From contig JACQFQ010000061.1 of assembly GCA_016199985.1 (NCBI GenBank), positions 93,008 through 157,007 on the forward strand: DNA of 64,000 nt, written 5' to 3'. This DNA comes from Verrucomicrobiota bacterium. GTDB taxonomy: Bacteria > Verrucomicrobiota > Verrucomicrobiia > Limisphaerales > UBA11320. The position numbers and the translations under genes were made by a program. The notes under the pieces were generated by a model, which was given only the letters and a program-made list of their open reading frames with translations, was not told the DNA's origin and did no database searches. This document shows, piece after piece, positions 1 to 7,828 of the stretch; positions within the stretch are counted from its first letter, which is position 1; each line of letters begins with the position of its first letter.

Positions 1-318
1 GCGCCTCGCCGGCTTTGTGAAAGGGTTTTCTTCGCCTCTCTCGGGCCTCCTGAGGGCGTGTCGCGCCACCAGCGCGGCGGCGAGGCTGAGGAGGGCGAGC
101 CCCCCGATCCGAGGCCACCCGACGCGCGAGCTTTCGCTTCGCGAGGCTTGATAAGCGGATCCGGAGGCATCGTCGACATCGACGGCGAGTCCTGGGCTTG
201 CGGCCGCGAGCATCAGAAGGAGGATGAGAGCGGGGCCCAGGCAAGAGAACGCGCGCCGACGCGTGGGATGGACCACGGGACGGTGGAGAATCCTACTTTC
301 ACGCGGACTCCACTTCAT
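1..318 (-). CDS. Edge-truncated exported membrane protein, unknown
   Basis: An open minus-strand frame runs off the left edge and is missing from the ORF track because it has no stop in the window. From the ATG at 318 it starts with a basic stretch, then a hydrophobic run (GPALILLLMLAAASPGLA) resembling a signal peptide. A second hydrophobic segment (GLALLSLAAALVARHALRR) follows about 45 residues later, then basic residues. An in-frame ATG at 348 would add ten residues ahead of the signal. The gene is divergent from lpxI. I do not recognise the family. A small single-TM assembly factor (FliO-like topology) is one guess, without sequence support. Only about 106 residues are visible. Confidence 0.45.
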   Translation of the reverse strand, partial: MKWSPRESRILHRPVVHPTRRRAFSCLGPALILLLMLAAASPGLAVDVDDASGSAYQASRSESSRVGWPRIGGLALLSLAAALVARHALRRPERGEENPFTKPARR

Positions 319-398
319 GATGGGTTTTGAAGGCGGCTCTTGAACCATGCGTTCAGCGCCGTCTTCGATTAGATCGGAAGTCGAGCGGTTGGCTTGAG

Positions 399-425
399 GG
401 GATTGTCGCCGTGGACGACAATCCC
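399..425. promoter_or_regulatory. Perfect 10-bp inverted repeat upstream of lpxI
   Basis: GGGATTGTCG (399-408) and CGACAATCCC (416-425) are exact reverse complements around a 7-base spacer. They lie in the divergent gap between the truncated minus-strand gene and lpxI, about 60 bases before the lpxI ATG. No T-run follows on either side, so a terminator is unlikely. An operator or an mRNA leader hairpin is more plausible. Function is inferred from position only. Confidence 0.45.
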
Positions 426-487
426 TGAGGGAGGCTTCCGTGGGACCTCGTCTTGAAGTATGAGGAATCCTCGGTAGGGTCTTGGCC

Positions 488-1309
488 ATGTCGGACACGC
501 AGGCGCCTTTGGGCATCATTGCTGGCAGCCGTTCCCTCCCTCTGGAACTGGCGCGACAGGCTCGCGCCCAGGGAGTGCGTCGTCTGGCGGCCGTGGCCTT
601 CGAGGGCGAAACCGATCCGCAGATCGCCGAGCTTGTCGACGAGGTCTGCTGGCTGAAGGTGGGCCAACTGGATCGCATGATCCGTTTCTTCGTCGATCGC
701 GATATCCGGCGCTGCGTGATGGCGGGGCAGATCGCGCCCAGGAATCTCTTCGATCTGCGTCCTGACTTTCGCGCCATGAAGCTTCTCTTTGGCCTGAAGG
801 AGAAGAACGCCCACTCGATTTTTGGCGGGATCGGCGAGGAGTTGGCCAAGGATGGCGTCCGGCTCGTCGAGGCGACTCCGTGGCTGCGACCTCTCATGCC
901 GGGGGTTGGCTTTTCGCTCGGTCGTCCTTTGCGATCCGAGGAGATTGCCGACGTTGCGTACGGCATGGGGATCGCGAAGGAGGTCTCGAGGCTGGACATC
1001 GGGCAGACCGTGGTCGTCAAAGGCGGGACGGTTCTCGCCGTGGAGGGATTTGAAGGGACGGACGCCTGTCTGGAGCGAGGCGGCAAGCTCGCCGGCAAGG
1101 ATGGCGGGGCCGTCGCGGTCAAGGTCGCCAAGCCGAGCCATGACATGCGCTTCGACATCCCTTGTCTGGGCGTCACCACCCTCGAATGCTGCGCGCGGTC
1201 CGGGATCGGCGTGCTGGCGTTCGAACCCGACAAGACCCTCCTTCTGGAACGTCCTCGAGTCGAAGCCTTCCTCAAGACCCGCCCCATGGCCCTGGTGACT
1301 CAGGCCTGA
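488..1309 (+). CDS. lpxI: UDP-2,3-diacylglucosamine pyrophosphatase LpxI
   Basis: A 273-residue protein matching the LpxI (former DUF1009) family, which hydrolyses UDP-2,3-diacylglucosamine to lipid X in lipid A synthesis and replaces LpxH in many Gram-negatives. The N-terminal domain opens with LGIIAGSRSLPLE and carries VMAGQIAPRNLF near residue 77. The C-terminal half contains GQTVVVKGGTVLAVEGFEGTD and DMRFDIPCLGVTT, the conserved LpxI_C signatures. The ORF track begins at a TTG (482), but the ATG two codons later is preferred. It implies an outer membrane with lipid A and fits the LPS-type sugar genes downstream. Length is normal for the family. Confidence 0.92.
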   Translation: MSDTQAPLGIIAGSRSLPLELARQARAQGVRRLAAVAFEGETDPQIAELVDEVCWLKVGQLDRMIRFFVDRDIRRCVMAGQIAPRNLFDLRPDFRAMKLLFGLKEKNAHSIFGGIGEELAKDGVRLVEATPWLRPLMPGVGFSLGRPLRSEEIADVAYGMGIAKEVSRLDIGQTVVVKGGTVLAVEGFEGTDACLERGGKLAGKDGGAVAVKVAKPSHDMRFDIPCLGVTTLECCARSGIGVLAFEPDKTLLLERPRVEAFLKTRPMALVTQA

Positions 1310-1703
1310 AGCCCGCCGTACGTCGCCCTGCCTGCTCTCGCGAGCGCGTCGTATCTTTCTTTGAACACCGCCGCGGGCCGCCGGTCCATATTGCCGGCGG
1401 AGTCCCATGGCTCACCGAGCCTGGCCTCCGCCGTGGTGGGTTCAGGCTGAGAGGTTGCTCAGCCGTGTTCCGTGTGTCGGACGGGTTGTTGTATGGCTGC
1501 CGGCGATGCCGGTGATGCCGATGTGGTTGACATCGCATCCCGGCAGCCCACCCGGTCCGGGAATTTCGAGAGAGGAGGAGGGTGAACAGATTCAGGTTTG
1601 CGACGTTGCTGGCCATGGCGCTGGCACAGCGTTGGGAGGGTCGGTTTCTTTCCCTGGACTCAATGCTGGACGCCTTTGCCTCGATTGGACTACTTTCCCG
1701 GCC
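1310..1703. other. Unassigned gap between lpxI and xseB
   Basis: About 390 bases with no convincing gene. The xseB frame stays open upstream to an ATG at 1407, but the predicted residues there are Trp/Pro/Arg-rich and look nothing like XseB. A GTG at 1582 follows a strong purine run (GAGAGGAGGAGG) and opens a 64-residue frame overlapping xseB; this could be a leader peptide, but its composition is not convincing. A small repetition of GATGCCG units lies around 1500-1520. Confidence 0.4.
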
Positions 1704-1985
1704 GTGCCTGGCGCGGCTAAACCTACAGCTTCCCCCAAGTCGGATCTTGAGTCCGTTGCTTTTGAGGAAGCCTTGAAGCGGCTCGAATCCGTCGTGGAAG
1801 CGATGGAGACGGGGGAGCTGCCCTTGGAAAAGATGCTCTCCCACTACGAAGACGGGATGCGTCTGGCTCAGGCGTGCCAGGGCAAGCTGACAGAAGCAGA
1901 GCTCAAGATTGAACAATTGGAGAAAACCATCGCTGGGGATCTGGCTGTCAAGCCGGTGAAAACAGCGGATTCGGAAGATGAATAA
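1704..1985 (+). CDS. xseB: Exodeoxyribonuclease VII small subunit
   Basis: The C-terminal 80 residues are the XseB family: FEEALKRLESVVEAMETGELPLEKML, then YEDGMRLAQACQGKLTEAELKIEQL, a short two-helix coiled coil that binds the XseA large subunit. The complex degrades single-stranded DNA in both directions. Start is uncertain: the family is about 70-90 residues, and the GTG at 1704 (PGAAKPTASPKSDLES) is the only reasonable in-frame start close to the domain. The ATG at 1407 would add about 100 non-homologous residues. The 3' end overlaps dxs by 8 bases. XseB just upstream of dxs is a common arrangement; xseA is not in the window. Confidence 0.85.
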   Translation: MPGAAKPTASPKSDLESVAFEEALKRLESVVEAMETGELPLEKMLSHYEDGMRLAQACQGKLTEAELKIEQLEKTIAGDLAVKPVKTADSEDE

Positions 1986-3987
1986 ACGTATGAGTCGTTA
2001 CTTGGACATGGTGGACCACCCTTCGCACGTCAAGAAGCTGACGCTCGACCAGTTGAGCGAACTGGCGGTCGAGGTGCGCCAGGAGTTGATCACCAAACTG
2101 GCCAAGAACGGTGGCCATCTGGGACCGAATCTGGGCGTTGTGGAGCTCAGCATCGCGCTCCATCACGTTTTCTCCACTCCGAAGGACAAGTTTGTCTGGG
2201 ATGTGAGCCATCAGTGCTACGTGCACAAGATCCTCACGGGGCGCAAGGACCGCTTCCATACCATCCGCACCACGGACGGCTTGAACGGATTCGCTTTGCG
2301 GACCGAGAGCGAGCACGACTGTTACGGCGCCGGGCATGCCGGAACCGCGCTCTCCGCGGCCCTGGGCATGGCGGCGGCGCGCGATCAACGCAAGGGCGAC
2401 GAGCATGTCGTCTGCATCTTCGGCGACGCGGCGCTGACCAATGGCATCTCCTTCGAGGCCCTCAACAATCTCCATCACACCACCAAGCGCTTCATCGGGA
2501 TTCTCAACGACAACGAATGGAGCATCGCCAAGAATGTCGGAGCGATCGCCACCTACCTGGGCAAGCTCACGACCAACCCGCGCTACAACAGGATAACCCG
2601 CGATTTTGCGACCTGGGTCAAACGTCTCCCCAAGGGCGAGCTCGCCCTCAAGCTGGGGCATAAGGCCGAGGAGTTTCTGAAGGGCGCCGCCACGGCGGTG
2701 TCGCTCGAGCACAGCCCCAGCCAGCTCGAGGCCGACGGACGCGGCGGCCATGGCAGCAGCGTGCTGTTCGAGGAGATGGGCGTTCGCTATCTGGGTCCGA
2801 TTGATGGACACGATTTGCCCTTGCTCATCAGCACGCTGGAGTACGCAAAGACCTTCGACCAACCCATCGTCATTCATATTCTCACCCAGAAGGGTCGGGG
2901 ATATCAGGCCGCGCTCAAGCACCCTGAGAAGTTCCACGGCCTGGGGCCCTACGATATCGAGACAGGGACGACTCCCCCACCCAAACCCGGGACGCCGCCG
3001 ACTTACCAGGACGTCTTCGGTCAAGCCATGGTCCGCCTGTGCCAGAAAGATTCCAGCCTTGTTGGGATCACCGCGGCCATGCCGAGCGGCACGGGCCTGA
3101 AGGCTCTCGAGAAGGCCATGCCGGAGCGCTATTACGACGTGGGGATCGCCGAGGAGCATGCCGTGTTGTTTGCCGCCGGCATGGCGACGATGGGCTTCCG
3201 CCCGGTCGTGGCCATTTACTCCACGTTCCTGCAACGGGCATACGACTGCATCGTCCATGACGTCGCCCTGCAGGAGCTTCCCGTTATTTTCTGCATGGAC
3301 CGCGCCGGTCTTTCCGCCAACGACGGGCCTACCCATCATGGGCTCTTCGACATCTCGTATTTGCGTTGCGTGCCGAACTTGATCTGCATGGCGCCCAAGG
3401 ACGAGGACGAGCTGGTGGACATGATGTACACGGCGTCGCACGCCAAGCATCCTTGCTTCATCCGGTATCCGCGCGGCAACGGCGAGGGCGTGCCCATCAA
3501 GGATCAGCCCAAGCTGCTCGAAGTCGGGCAGGCGGAGGTGGCGCGAAATTTTGCGAACAACAAGGGACCGCGGGTGGCGATCTTCGCGTTGGGCAACATG
3601 ATGAAGATCGGGCACAAGGTCGTCGAGCAACTGTCCGCCGAAGGCTTCGATGTGGCCTTGATCAATCCCCGGTTCACCAAGCCCATCGACGCTCCGTTGA
3701 CCGAGCACTATGGCAACATCTCCGATGTGGTCGTCACGTTGGAGGATCATGTGCTCGTGGGCGGCTATGGCAGCAGCGTCCTGGAGCTCTTCAGCGACAA
3801 GCGCATTCATACGCCCGTGGTGCGCATCGGCTGGCCTGACGCCTTCATCGAGCACGCCTCGACGGTGGATCACCTCCGGGAAAAATACGGCCTCACGGCT
3901 GAACGAACCATCGCCCTGGTCCGCGCCCAGTTCACGATCAAGGCGGAGTCCGCTCCCAAGGACGCGAATAGTCCGAAGGTGACCTGA
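1978..3987 (+). CDS. dxs: 1-deoxy-D-xylulose-5-phosphate synthase
   Basis: A 669-residue thiamine diphosphate enzyme condensing pyruvate and glyceraldehyde 3-phosphate, first step of the MEP isoprenoid pathway and a supplier of DXP for thiamine and pyridoxal synthesis. GHLGPNLGVVEL lies at residues 46-57, YGAGHAGTALSAALG near 116-130, and the ThDP motif starts at GDAALTNG (149) and ends at LNDNEWSIAKN (176-186). The central pyrimidine domain has GIAEEHAVLFAAGMA with the catalytic Glu. A C-terminal transketolase domain follows. Most DXS have NDNEMSIS at the ThDP site, so NDNEWSIAKN marks a divergent subgroup that I associate with the PVC bacteria. The start overlaps xseB; an ATG four codons on is also possible. 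Confidence 0.95.
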   Translation: MNKRMSRYLDMVDHPSHVKKLTLDQLSELAVEVRQELITKLAKNGGHLGPNLGVVELSIALHHVFSTPKDKFVWDVSHQCYVHKILTGRKDRFHTIRTTDGLNGFALRTESEHDCYGAGHAGTALSAALGMAAARDQRKGDEHVVCIFGDAALTNGISFEALNNLHHTTKRFIGILNDNEWSIAKNVGAIATYLGKLTTNPRYNRITRDFATWVKRLPKGELALKLGHKAEEFLKGAATAVSLEHSPSQLEADGRGGHGSSVLFEEMGVRYLGPIDGHDLPLLISTLEYAKTFDQPIVIHILTQKGRGYQAALKHPEKFHGLGPYDIETGTTPPPKPGTPPTYQDVFGQAMVRLCQKDSSLVGITAAMPSGTGLKALEKAMPERYYDVGIAEEHAVLFAAGMATMGFRPVVAIYSTFLQRAYDCIVHDVALQELPVIFCMDRAGLSANDGPTHHGLFDISYLRCVPNLICMAPKDEDELVDMMYTASHAKHPCFIRYPRGNGEGVPIKDQPKLLEVGQAEVARNFANNKGPRVAIFALGNMMKIGHKVVEQLSAEGFDVALINPRFTKPIDAPLTEHYGNISDVVVTLEDHVLVGGYGSSVLELFSDKRIHTPVVRIGWPDAFIEHASTVDHLREKYGLTAERTIALVRAQFTIKAESAPKDANSPKVT

Positions 3988-4088
3988 TCGTCCTTTGGTC
4001 TGCCGCCTGCCTGGATGGGTTGGTCGCGCGCCGCCGCCTGGGGCTAGGACGCCGGCGTGGCTTCGGGTCGGGCGGGTTTCTCCGACAC

Positions 4089-5144
4089 ATGCGTCTCCTA
4101 TTCATCAAGCTGAAGCATATCGGCGACGCGCTTCTGCTCACGCCAACGCTCAAGGCGATACGTGAGACCCATCCCCATGCGGTGATCTGGGTTGTCGTGC
4201 GACAGGGCGCCGAGGGCATTCTTGAGGGATGTCCGCACATCGATCGGCTCCTGACCGCTTCGGCGCCCGAGAAGGAGCGTCGCGGACTGGGCGATTCGTG
4301 GCGGCAGATCGAAATGGCGCGGAGGCTCAGGCAACAGCGATTCGACTTTGCTTTTGAGTTGAGCGACGGCGACCGCGGAAGATGGCTGGCCTGGCTGAGC
4401 GGCGCCGCGGAACGGGTCGCGACCCGGCATTATGTTCGGCTGAACTGGTCGGCCCGCCGCGCGATCACGCGCTTCTCCAGCGCTCCCTGGACTCAGGGCC
4501 ACCGCGTTGAAAAGGATTATCAACTGGTTCGCGAATGCCTCCCGCTTCCCGAGACACCCCCTGGGTTGGTGTTTGTGGAGGAGAGATCGCGGATTCCTCT
4601 CTGCTTTCCAGGCTGGAAGCGGTTTGCGGTGATGCATCCCGGCACGCGTTGGACCCGCAAACAATGGCCCGTTGCGCACTGGATTGAGGTGGGGCGATCT
4701 CTTCAAGGTCGAGGCCTTGGCGTCGTGGTGAGCGCGGGTCCCGACGCCGAGGAGCGCGTCCTGGCCACGACGATTTGCGAGGCTCTTGGCGGGGACGCCA
4801 TAAGCACCGACGGCCAGGCGTCGTGGGCCGAACTGGCGGGGTTGTTGCGCAAGGCCGCTCTCTTCATCGGGGTGGACACGGCGGCGATGCACCTGGCCGC
4901 GGCATGCCAGTGCCCAACGGTCGCGATTTTCGGTCCATCCATCCCGGGTATGTGGCGTCCTTGGAAAACCCCTCATCGATTGGTCACCGCGCCCGAGTCC
5001 CTCGCCGCGCTCCAGCGCCCCGACTTCCTGGAGGCGGTGAGCGCGACTTCCGCCGCCACCGCCCCCTTGTCGGAGGCGATCGAAGCGTGCGAGGAGATGC
5101 TGTCGGCGCATCCACATCCGCATCCGCATCCGGCTATCGCATGA
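4089..5144 (+). CDS. Glycosyltransferase family 9 (heptosyltransferase-like)
   Basis: A 351-residue GT9 protein of the ADP-heptose:LPS heptosyltransferase type. The N-terminus reads MRLLFIKLKHIGDALLLTP, with the GD of the conserved acidic site at residue 13. The C-terminal nucleotide-sugar domain contains MHPGTRWTRKQWP and VDTAAMHLAAACQCPTVAIFGP, both typical of the family. The ATG at 4089 is chosen because the track's upstream 23 residues are Arg/Gly-rich and precede the conserved beta-strand. The protein ends in four His-Pro units from a hexamer repeat. It overlaps the next glycosyltransferase gene by 4 bases (ATGA), so it is probably the first gene of the polysaccharide operon. Acceptor and sugar cannot be read from sequence. 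Confidence 0.88.
   Translation: MRLLFIKLKHIGDALLLTPTLKAIRETHPHAVIWVVVRQGAEGILEGCPHIDRLLTASAPEKERRGLGDSWRQIEMARRLRQQRFDFAFELSDGDRGRWLAWLSGAAERVATRHYVRLNWSARRAITRFSSAPWTQGHRVEKDYQLVRECLPLPETPPGLVFVEERSRIPLCFPGWKRFAVMHPGTRWTRKQWPVAHWIEVGRSLQGRGLGVVVSAGPDAEERVLATTICEALGGDAISTDGQASWAELAGLLRKAALFIGVDTAAMHLAAACQCPTVAIFGPSIPGMWRPWKTPHRLVTAPESLAALQRPDFLEAVSATSAATAPLSEAIEACEEMLSAHPHPHPHPAIA
5109..5132 (+). repeat. Tandem hexamer (CATCCR)4 at the GT9 3' end
   Basis: Four copies of CATCCA/CATCCG in tandem encode the His-Pro repeat at the C-terminus of the GT9 protein, a few codons before its stop and the overlapping start of the next gene. Copy-number change would keep the frame and alter only tail length. 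Confidence 0.8.
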
Positions 5145-6124
5145 ATGTCCGTCGCTATCGCAGCCTGAATTTCGGCGACGACAACTGCGCGAGCTCTCGC
5201 TATCGGATCCTCGCGTACGTGGACGGCCTGAGAGCGCGAGGGGTCGACATCCTGGCCGGACCGGCAGACGACTTTTCCGCATGGGATGATCTGGCTCGAC
5301 TGGACGGGGTGATCGTCCAGAAGAAGCTTTTTTCGGTCGGACGCTCGCGCTGGATTCGTCGGGCCGCGCGTCGCCTGATCTACGATATTGACGACGCGAT
5401 CTGGCTGCCGCAGGGCCGGCGACATCATTGGTGGACGCGGTTGCGCACCGTCTGGCGTCTGCGAACGGCGGCGGCCGGCGCCGATGTGTGCGTGGCGGCT
5501 AATCGAGTCATCGCCGCGCGCCTGGAGCAGTGGGCTCGTCGCGTCGAAGTGATGCCCATGGCTTTGGATGAAGCGACCTGGACTCCGGCGCTTCGCCCGG
5601 CCGGCTCGCGAGATGTCGTTCTGGGTTGGTCGGGCGCCCCCGGGAACCTGCGTTATCTGGAGCCGCTCGAGCCGGCCTTGGTTTCGCTTCAGCAGCGACA
5701 CCCGACCCTGACGGTGCGCGTGGTCTGCGGCGAAAGGCCCCGTTGGACCCGCGCGCGCTTCCAGCACATTCCTTGGCGGCCCGGCGTCGAAGCGGAGGAG
5801 GTGAACCGGTTCGACATCGGCCTGCTGCCTTTGGAGACCAGCGCGTTCGCCGCCGCGAAGTCCCCGATCAAGGCGCTTCAATACATGGCCTCGGGCATTC
5901 CCACTGTGGCCACGCCCCTGGCCGCGACGCGGGAGTTGTTCGGCGATTCGGAAGCCGCCTTGTTCGCGGAAGACTTGCCCCGCTGGGAATCGGCGATCAG
6001 CGAGCTGATCGAACGGCCTGAGGAGCGAGAGCGCCGCGGCGCGTCGGCGCGTCGGTTTTTCCTCTCGCAACACACCCTCTCCCGGGGCATTGAGTTTTGG
6101 GCGCGTCTGCTGACGACATCATGA
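5141..6124 (+). CDS. GT-B glycosyltransferase
   Basis: A 327-residue GT-B fold glycosyltransferase. The N-terminal half has DDNCASSRYRILAYVDGL and LIYDIDDAIWLP, seen in lipopolysaccharide and capsule transferases. The C-terminal donor domain has VVLGWSGAPGN, then SPIKALQYMASGIPTVATP near residues 240-260, equivalent to the family EX7E region. The track ORF starts much earlier (4775) but only the part from 5141 is homologous, and that ATG overlaps the GT9 stop by 4 bases. It is translationally coupled on both sides. It probably adds one sugar to a cell-surface glycan; donor unknown. The closest family is GT4, but I cannot fix the subfamily. Confidence 0.85.
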   Translation: MNVRRYRSLNFGDDNCASSRYRILAYVDGLRARGVDILAGPADDFSAWDDLARLDGVIVQKKLFSVGRSRWIRRAARRLIYDIDDAIWLPQGRRHHWWTRLRTVWRLRTAAAGADVCVAANRVIAARLEQWARRVEVMPMALDEATWTPALRPAGSRDVVLGWSGAPGNLRYLEPLEPALVSLQQRHPTLTVRVVCGERPRWTRARFQHIPWRPGVEAEEVNRFDIGLLPLETSAFAAAKSPIKALQYMASGIPTVATPLAATRELFGDSEAALFAEDLPRWESAISELIERPEERERRGASARRFFLSQHTLSRGIEFWARLLTTS

Positions 6125-7041
6125 TCACTCGCGAGCGATGCCCGATTTGCGGCTCCGGGGCTTCCGACCCGGCGCTCAGCCTGCCCTTTGACGACGCGGA
6201 CCTTCAGCGCTATCTGAGCCACATCGGTTTTGGTCTGCCGCAGGATTGGTTTCGAGACATCCCGTTCGCGCTCCACGAATGCCGACCCTGCGGTCTGCTT
6301 TATCAACGGCATGCCCTGGACCCGGATCAGAGCGCAGTGCTCTATGGCGCGAACAAATCCGGTCGCCGGCTGGCCGCCGACCACGCGCCGCTCGCCTTGG
6401 CCCACCTGGCGCAGGACGCGCTTCTGGCCCGACAGCTTCTTGCGATGGACTCGCCGCGGGTTCTCGACTTCGGAATGGGCTGGGGCCGTTTCGCGCTGCT
6501 CGCTCAGGGGTTTGGCTTCGAGGTTCACGGCGTGGAGATGTCCGAGTCGGCGCGCGAGCACGCGGCCCGTCACGGGATCTGTCTCCGTGAGTTGGAGGAT
6601 CTTCGGCCGGCGGAGTTTGATTTCATCCTGATCGACCAGGTATTGGAGCATCTCGTCGCTCCGTTGCCGCTCTTCCAGCGCCTCGCGGAGTCCGTCAAGC
6701 CGGGCGGCCTTGTTCTCGTGGGCGTGCCTGGACGTCCCGGGCTGCTGAAGAAGATTCGCAGCGGGGCGGGGCGCCCATCGCCCGCGTCGAAGCTTTCTAT
6801 CCAGGACATCGACGCTGTCGCGCCAATGATTCATCTCAACCTGTTCTCCAACCAAAGTCTTCGCGCTCTGGCCTCCCGCGCCGGACTGGAGCCCTACGCG
6901 GCCCCTCTGTTGAAAACATTGGGCTCGGGCATGCTTTGGAACAGCGCGCGGCAGTGGAATCGAACGCCGTTGCTCGCGATGAAATATCGGTGGGGGATGG
7001 GCACGCGTCTCTGGCTGCGCAAACCAGCGGGGCGCCCATGA
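6121..7041 (+). CDS. Class I SAM methyltransferase with N-terminal zinc motif
   Basis: A 306-residue protein. The N-terminus carries CPICGS at residues 6-11 and CRPCGLLYQR near 55, a likely zinc-binding pair common in sugar C- and O-methyltransferases. The SAM domain follows with VLDFGMGWGRFALLAQ (motif I), VHGVEMSESARE (motif II) and FILIDQVLEHL, then KPGGLVLVGVPG. It resembles Methyltransf_23 proteins that act on glycans or nucleotide sugars. Start at 6121 is in an ATGA overlap with the preceding glycosyltransferase, dropping eight track residues. Context suggests methylation of a sugar in the same surface glycan. Confidence 0.85.
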   Translation: MITRERCPICGSGASDPALSLPFDDADLQRYLSHIGFGLPQDWFRDIPFALHECRPCGLLYQRHALDPDQSAVLYGANKSGRRLAADHAPLALAHLAQDALLARQLLAMDSPRVLDFGMGWGRFALLAQGFGFEVHGVEMSESAREHAARHGICLRELEDLRPAEFDFILIDQVLEHLVAPLPLFQRLAESVKPGGLVLVGVPGRPGLLKKIRSGAGRPSPASKLSIQDIDAVAPMIHLNLFSNQSLRALASRAGLEPYAAPLLKTLGSGMLWNSARQWNRTPLLAMKYRWGMGTRLWLRKPAGRP

Positions 7042-7087
7042 AGCCTTGCTTGAACCCTCTCCGGGGATTCTGAATACTCCGCGGGTC

Positions 7088-7828
7088 ATGGCTCTTCCCA
7101 TGCTGAAAGCGCTTAAAGAAATGTTTTACGGATGGCGTCAACAGCGCCATCTCGAGATGTCTGTGGGGCGTCTGCGTGAGTTGGAGTCCTCGGTGCAGGA
7201 TCCGCGGGATCGATGGAATGTTCCTTTCCGATATCGCGGATGCGGCTTCTTCAAGCGCATTCGTCCGATGCAGTCCGAACGCGAGATCCACGGATTGTTC
7301 GAAGCGGTGAGCGCGCAAAAACCTCGGGCCGTGATGGAGATCGGGACTTGTCATGGGGGCACACTCTACATGTGGTGCCAGGCCGCGCATCCCAACGCGC
7401 TCCTCATCAGTCTGGATCTTCCCTCCGGTGAATTCGGGGGAGGGTACCGGGATTGTCGGGCGCCCCTCTACAACGCTTTCAAGCGTCCGTCACAACACCT
7501 CCATCTCGTGCGCGCCGATTCCCATGATCCCTCGAATGTGTCGAGGATTCGTGAGCTGCTGGGCGGAGTCTCGCTCGATTTTCTCTTCATCGATGGGGAT
7601 CACACCTACGAGGGCGTGAAGACCGACTTCGAACTGTACTCCCCGCTGGTTGCGCCTGGCGGACTGGTCGCGCTGCACGATATTGTCAAACGCAGTGACC
7701 AACCCCGCATAGAAGTGTGGCGCTTCTGGGATGAGTTGAAGCAGTCGGCCCGTGTGGCCGGGGAATGGATCGAGTCGGATCCCAACCGCCGTTCCATCGG
7801 CATCGGGGCCATCGAGATTCCTTCATGA
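7088..7828 (+). CDS. SAM-dependent methyltransferase (CmcI/Methyltransf_24-like)
   Basis: A 246-residue methyltransferase. Motif I is AVMEIGTCHGGTLYMWCQ, followed by SLDLPSGEFGGG and then FLFIDGDHTYEGVKTDFEL and LHDIV. The acidic DGDHTYEG stretch is typical of the cephalosporin hydroxylase-like/Methyltransf_24 group, which methylates small molecules or sugars with metal help. The track start is a TTG at 7046; the ATG at 7088 is preferred because MLKALKEMFYGWR begins the helical N-terminus. It lies 46 bases after the previous gene and overlaps the next by 4. Probably part of the same glycan-decoration operon. Confidence 0.82.
   Translation: MALPMLKALKEMFYGWRQQRHLEMSVGRLRELESSVQDPRDRWNVPFRYRGCGFFKRIRPMQSEREIHGLFEAVSAQKPRAVMEIGTCHGGTLYMWCQAAHPNALLISLDLPSGEFGGGYRDCRAPLYNAFKRPSQHLHLVRADSHDPSNVSRIRELLGGVSLDFLFIDGDHTYEGVKTDFELYSPLVAPGGLVALHDIVKRSDQPRIEVWRFWDELKQSARVAGEWIESDPNRRSIGIGAIEIPS

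Noticed and set aside
58-330. Plus-strand 90-aa ORF at the left edge
   Set aside because: The minus strand of the same region has a signal-peptide-like frame running off the edge, which is more plausible.
1948-3873. Long minus-strand ORF (641 aa) opposite dxs
   Set aside because: It mirrors dxs, is rich in His/Arg/Gly from antisense codons, and has no family motif.
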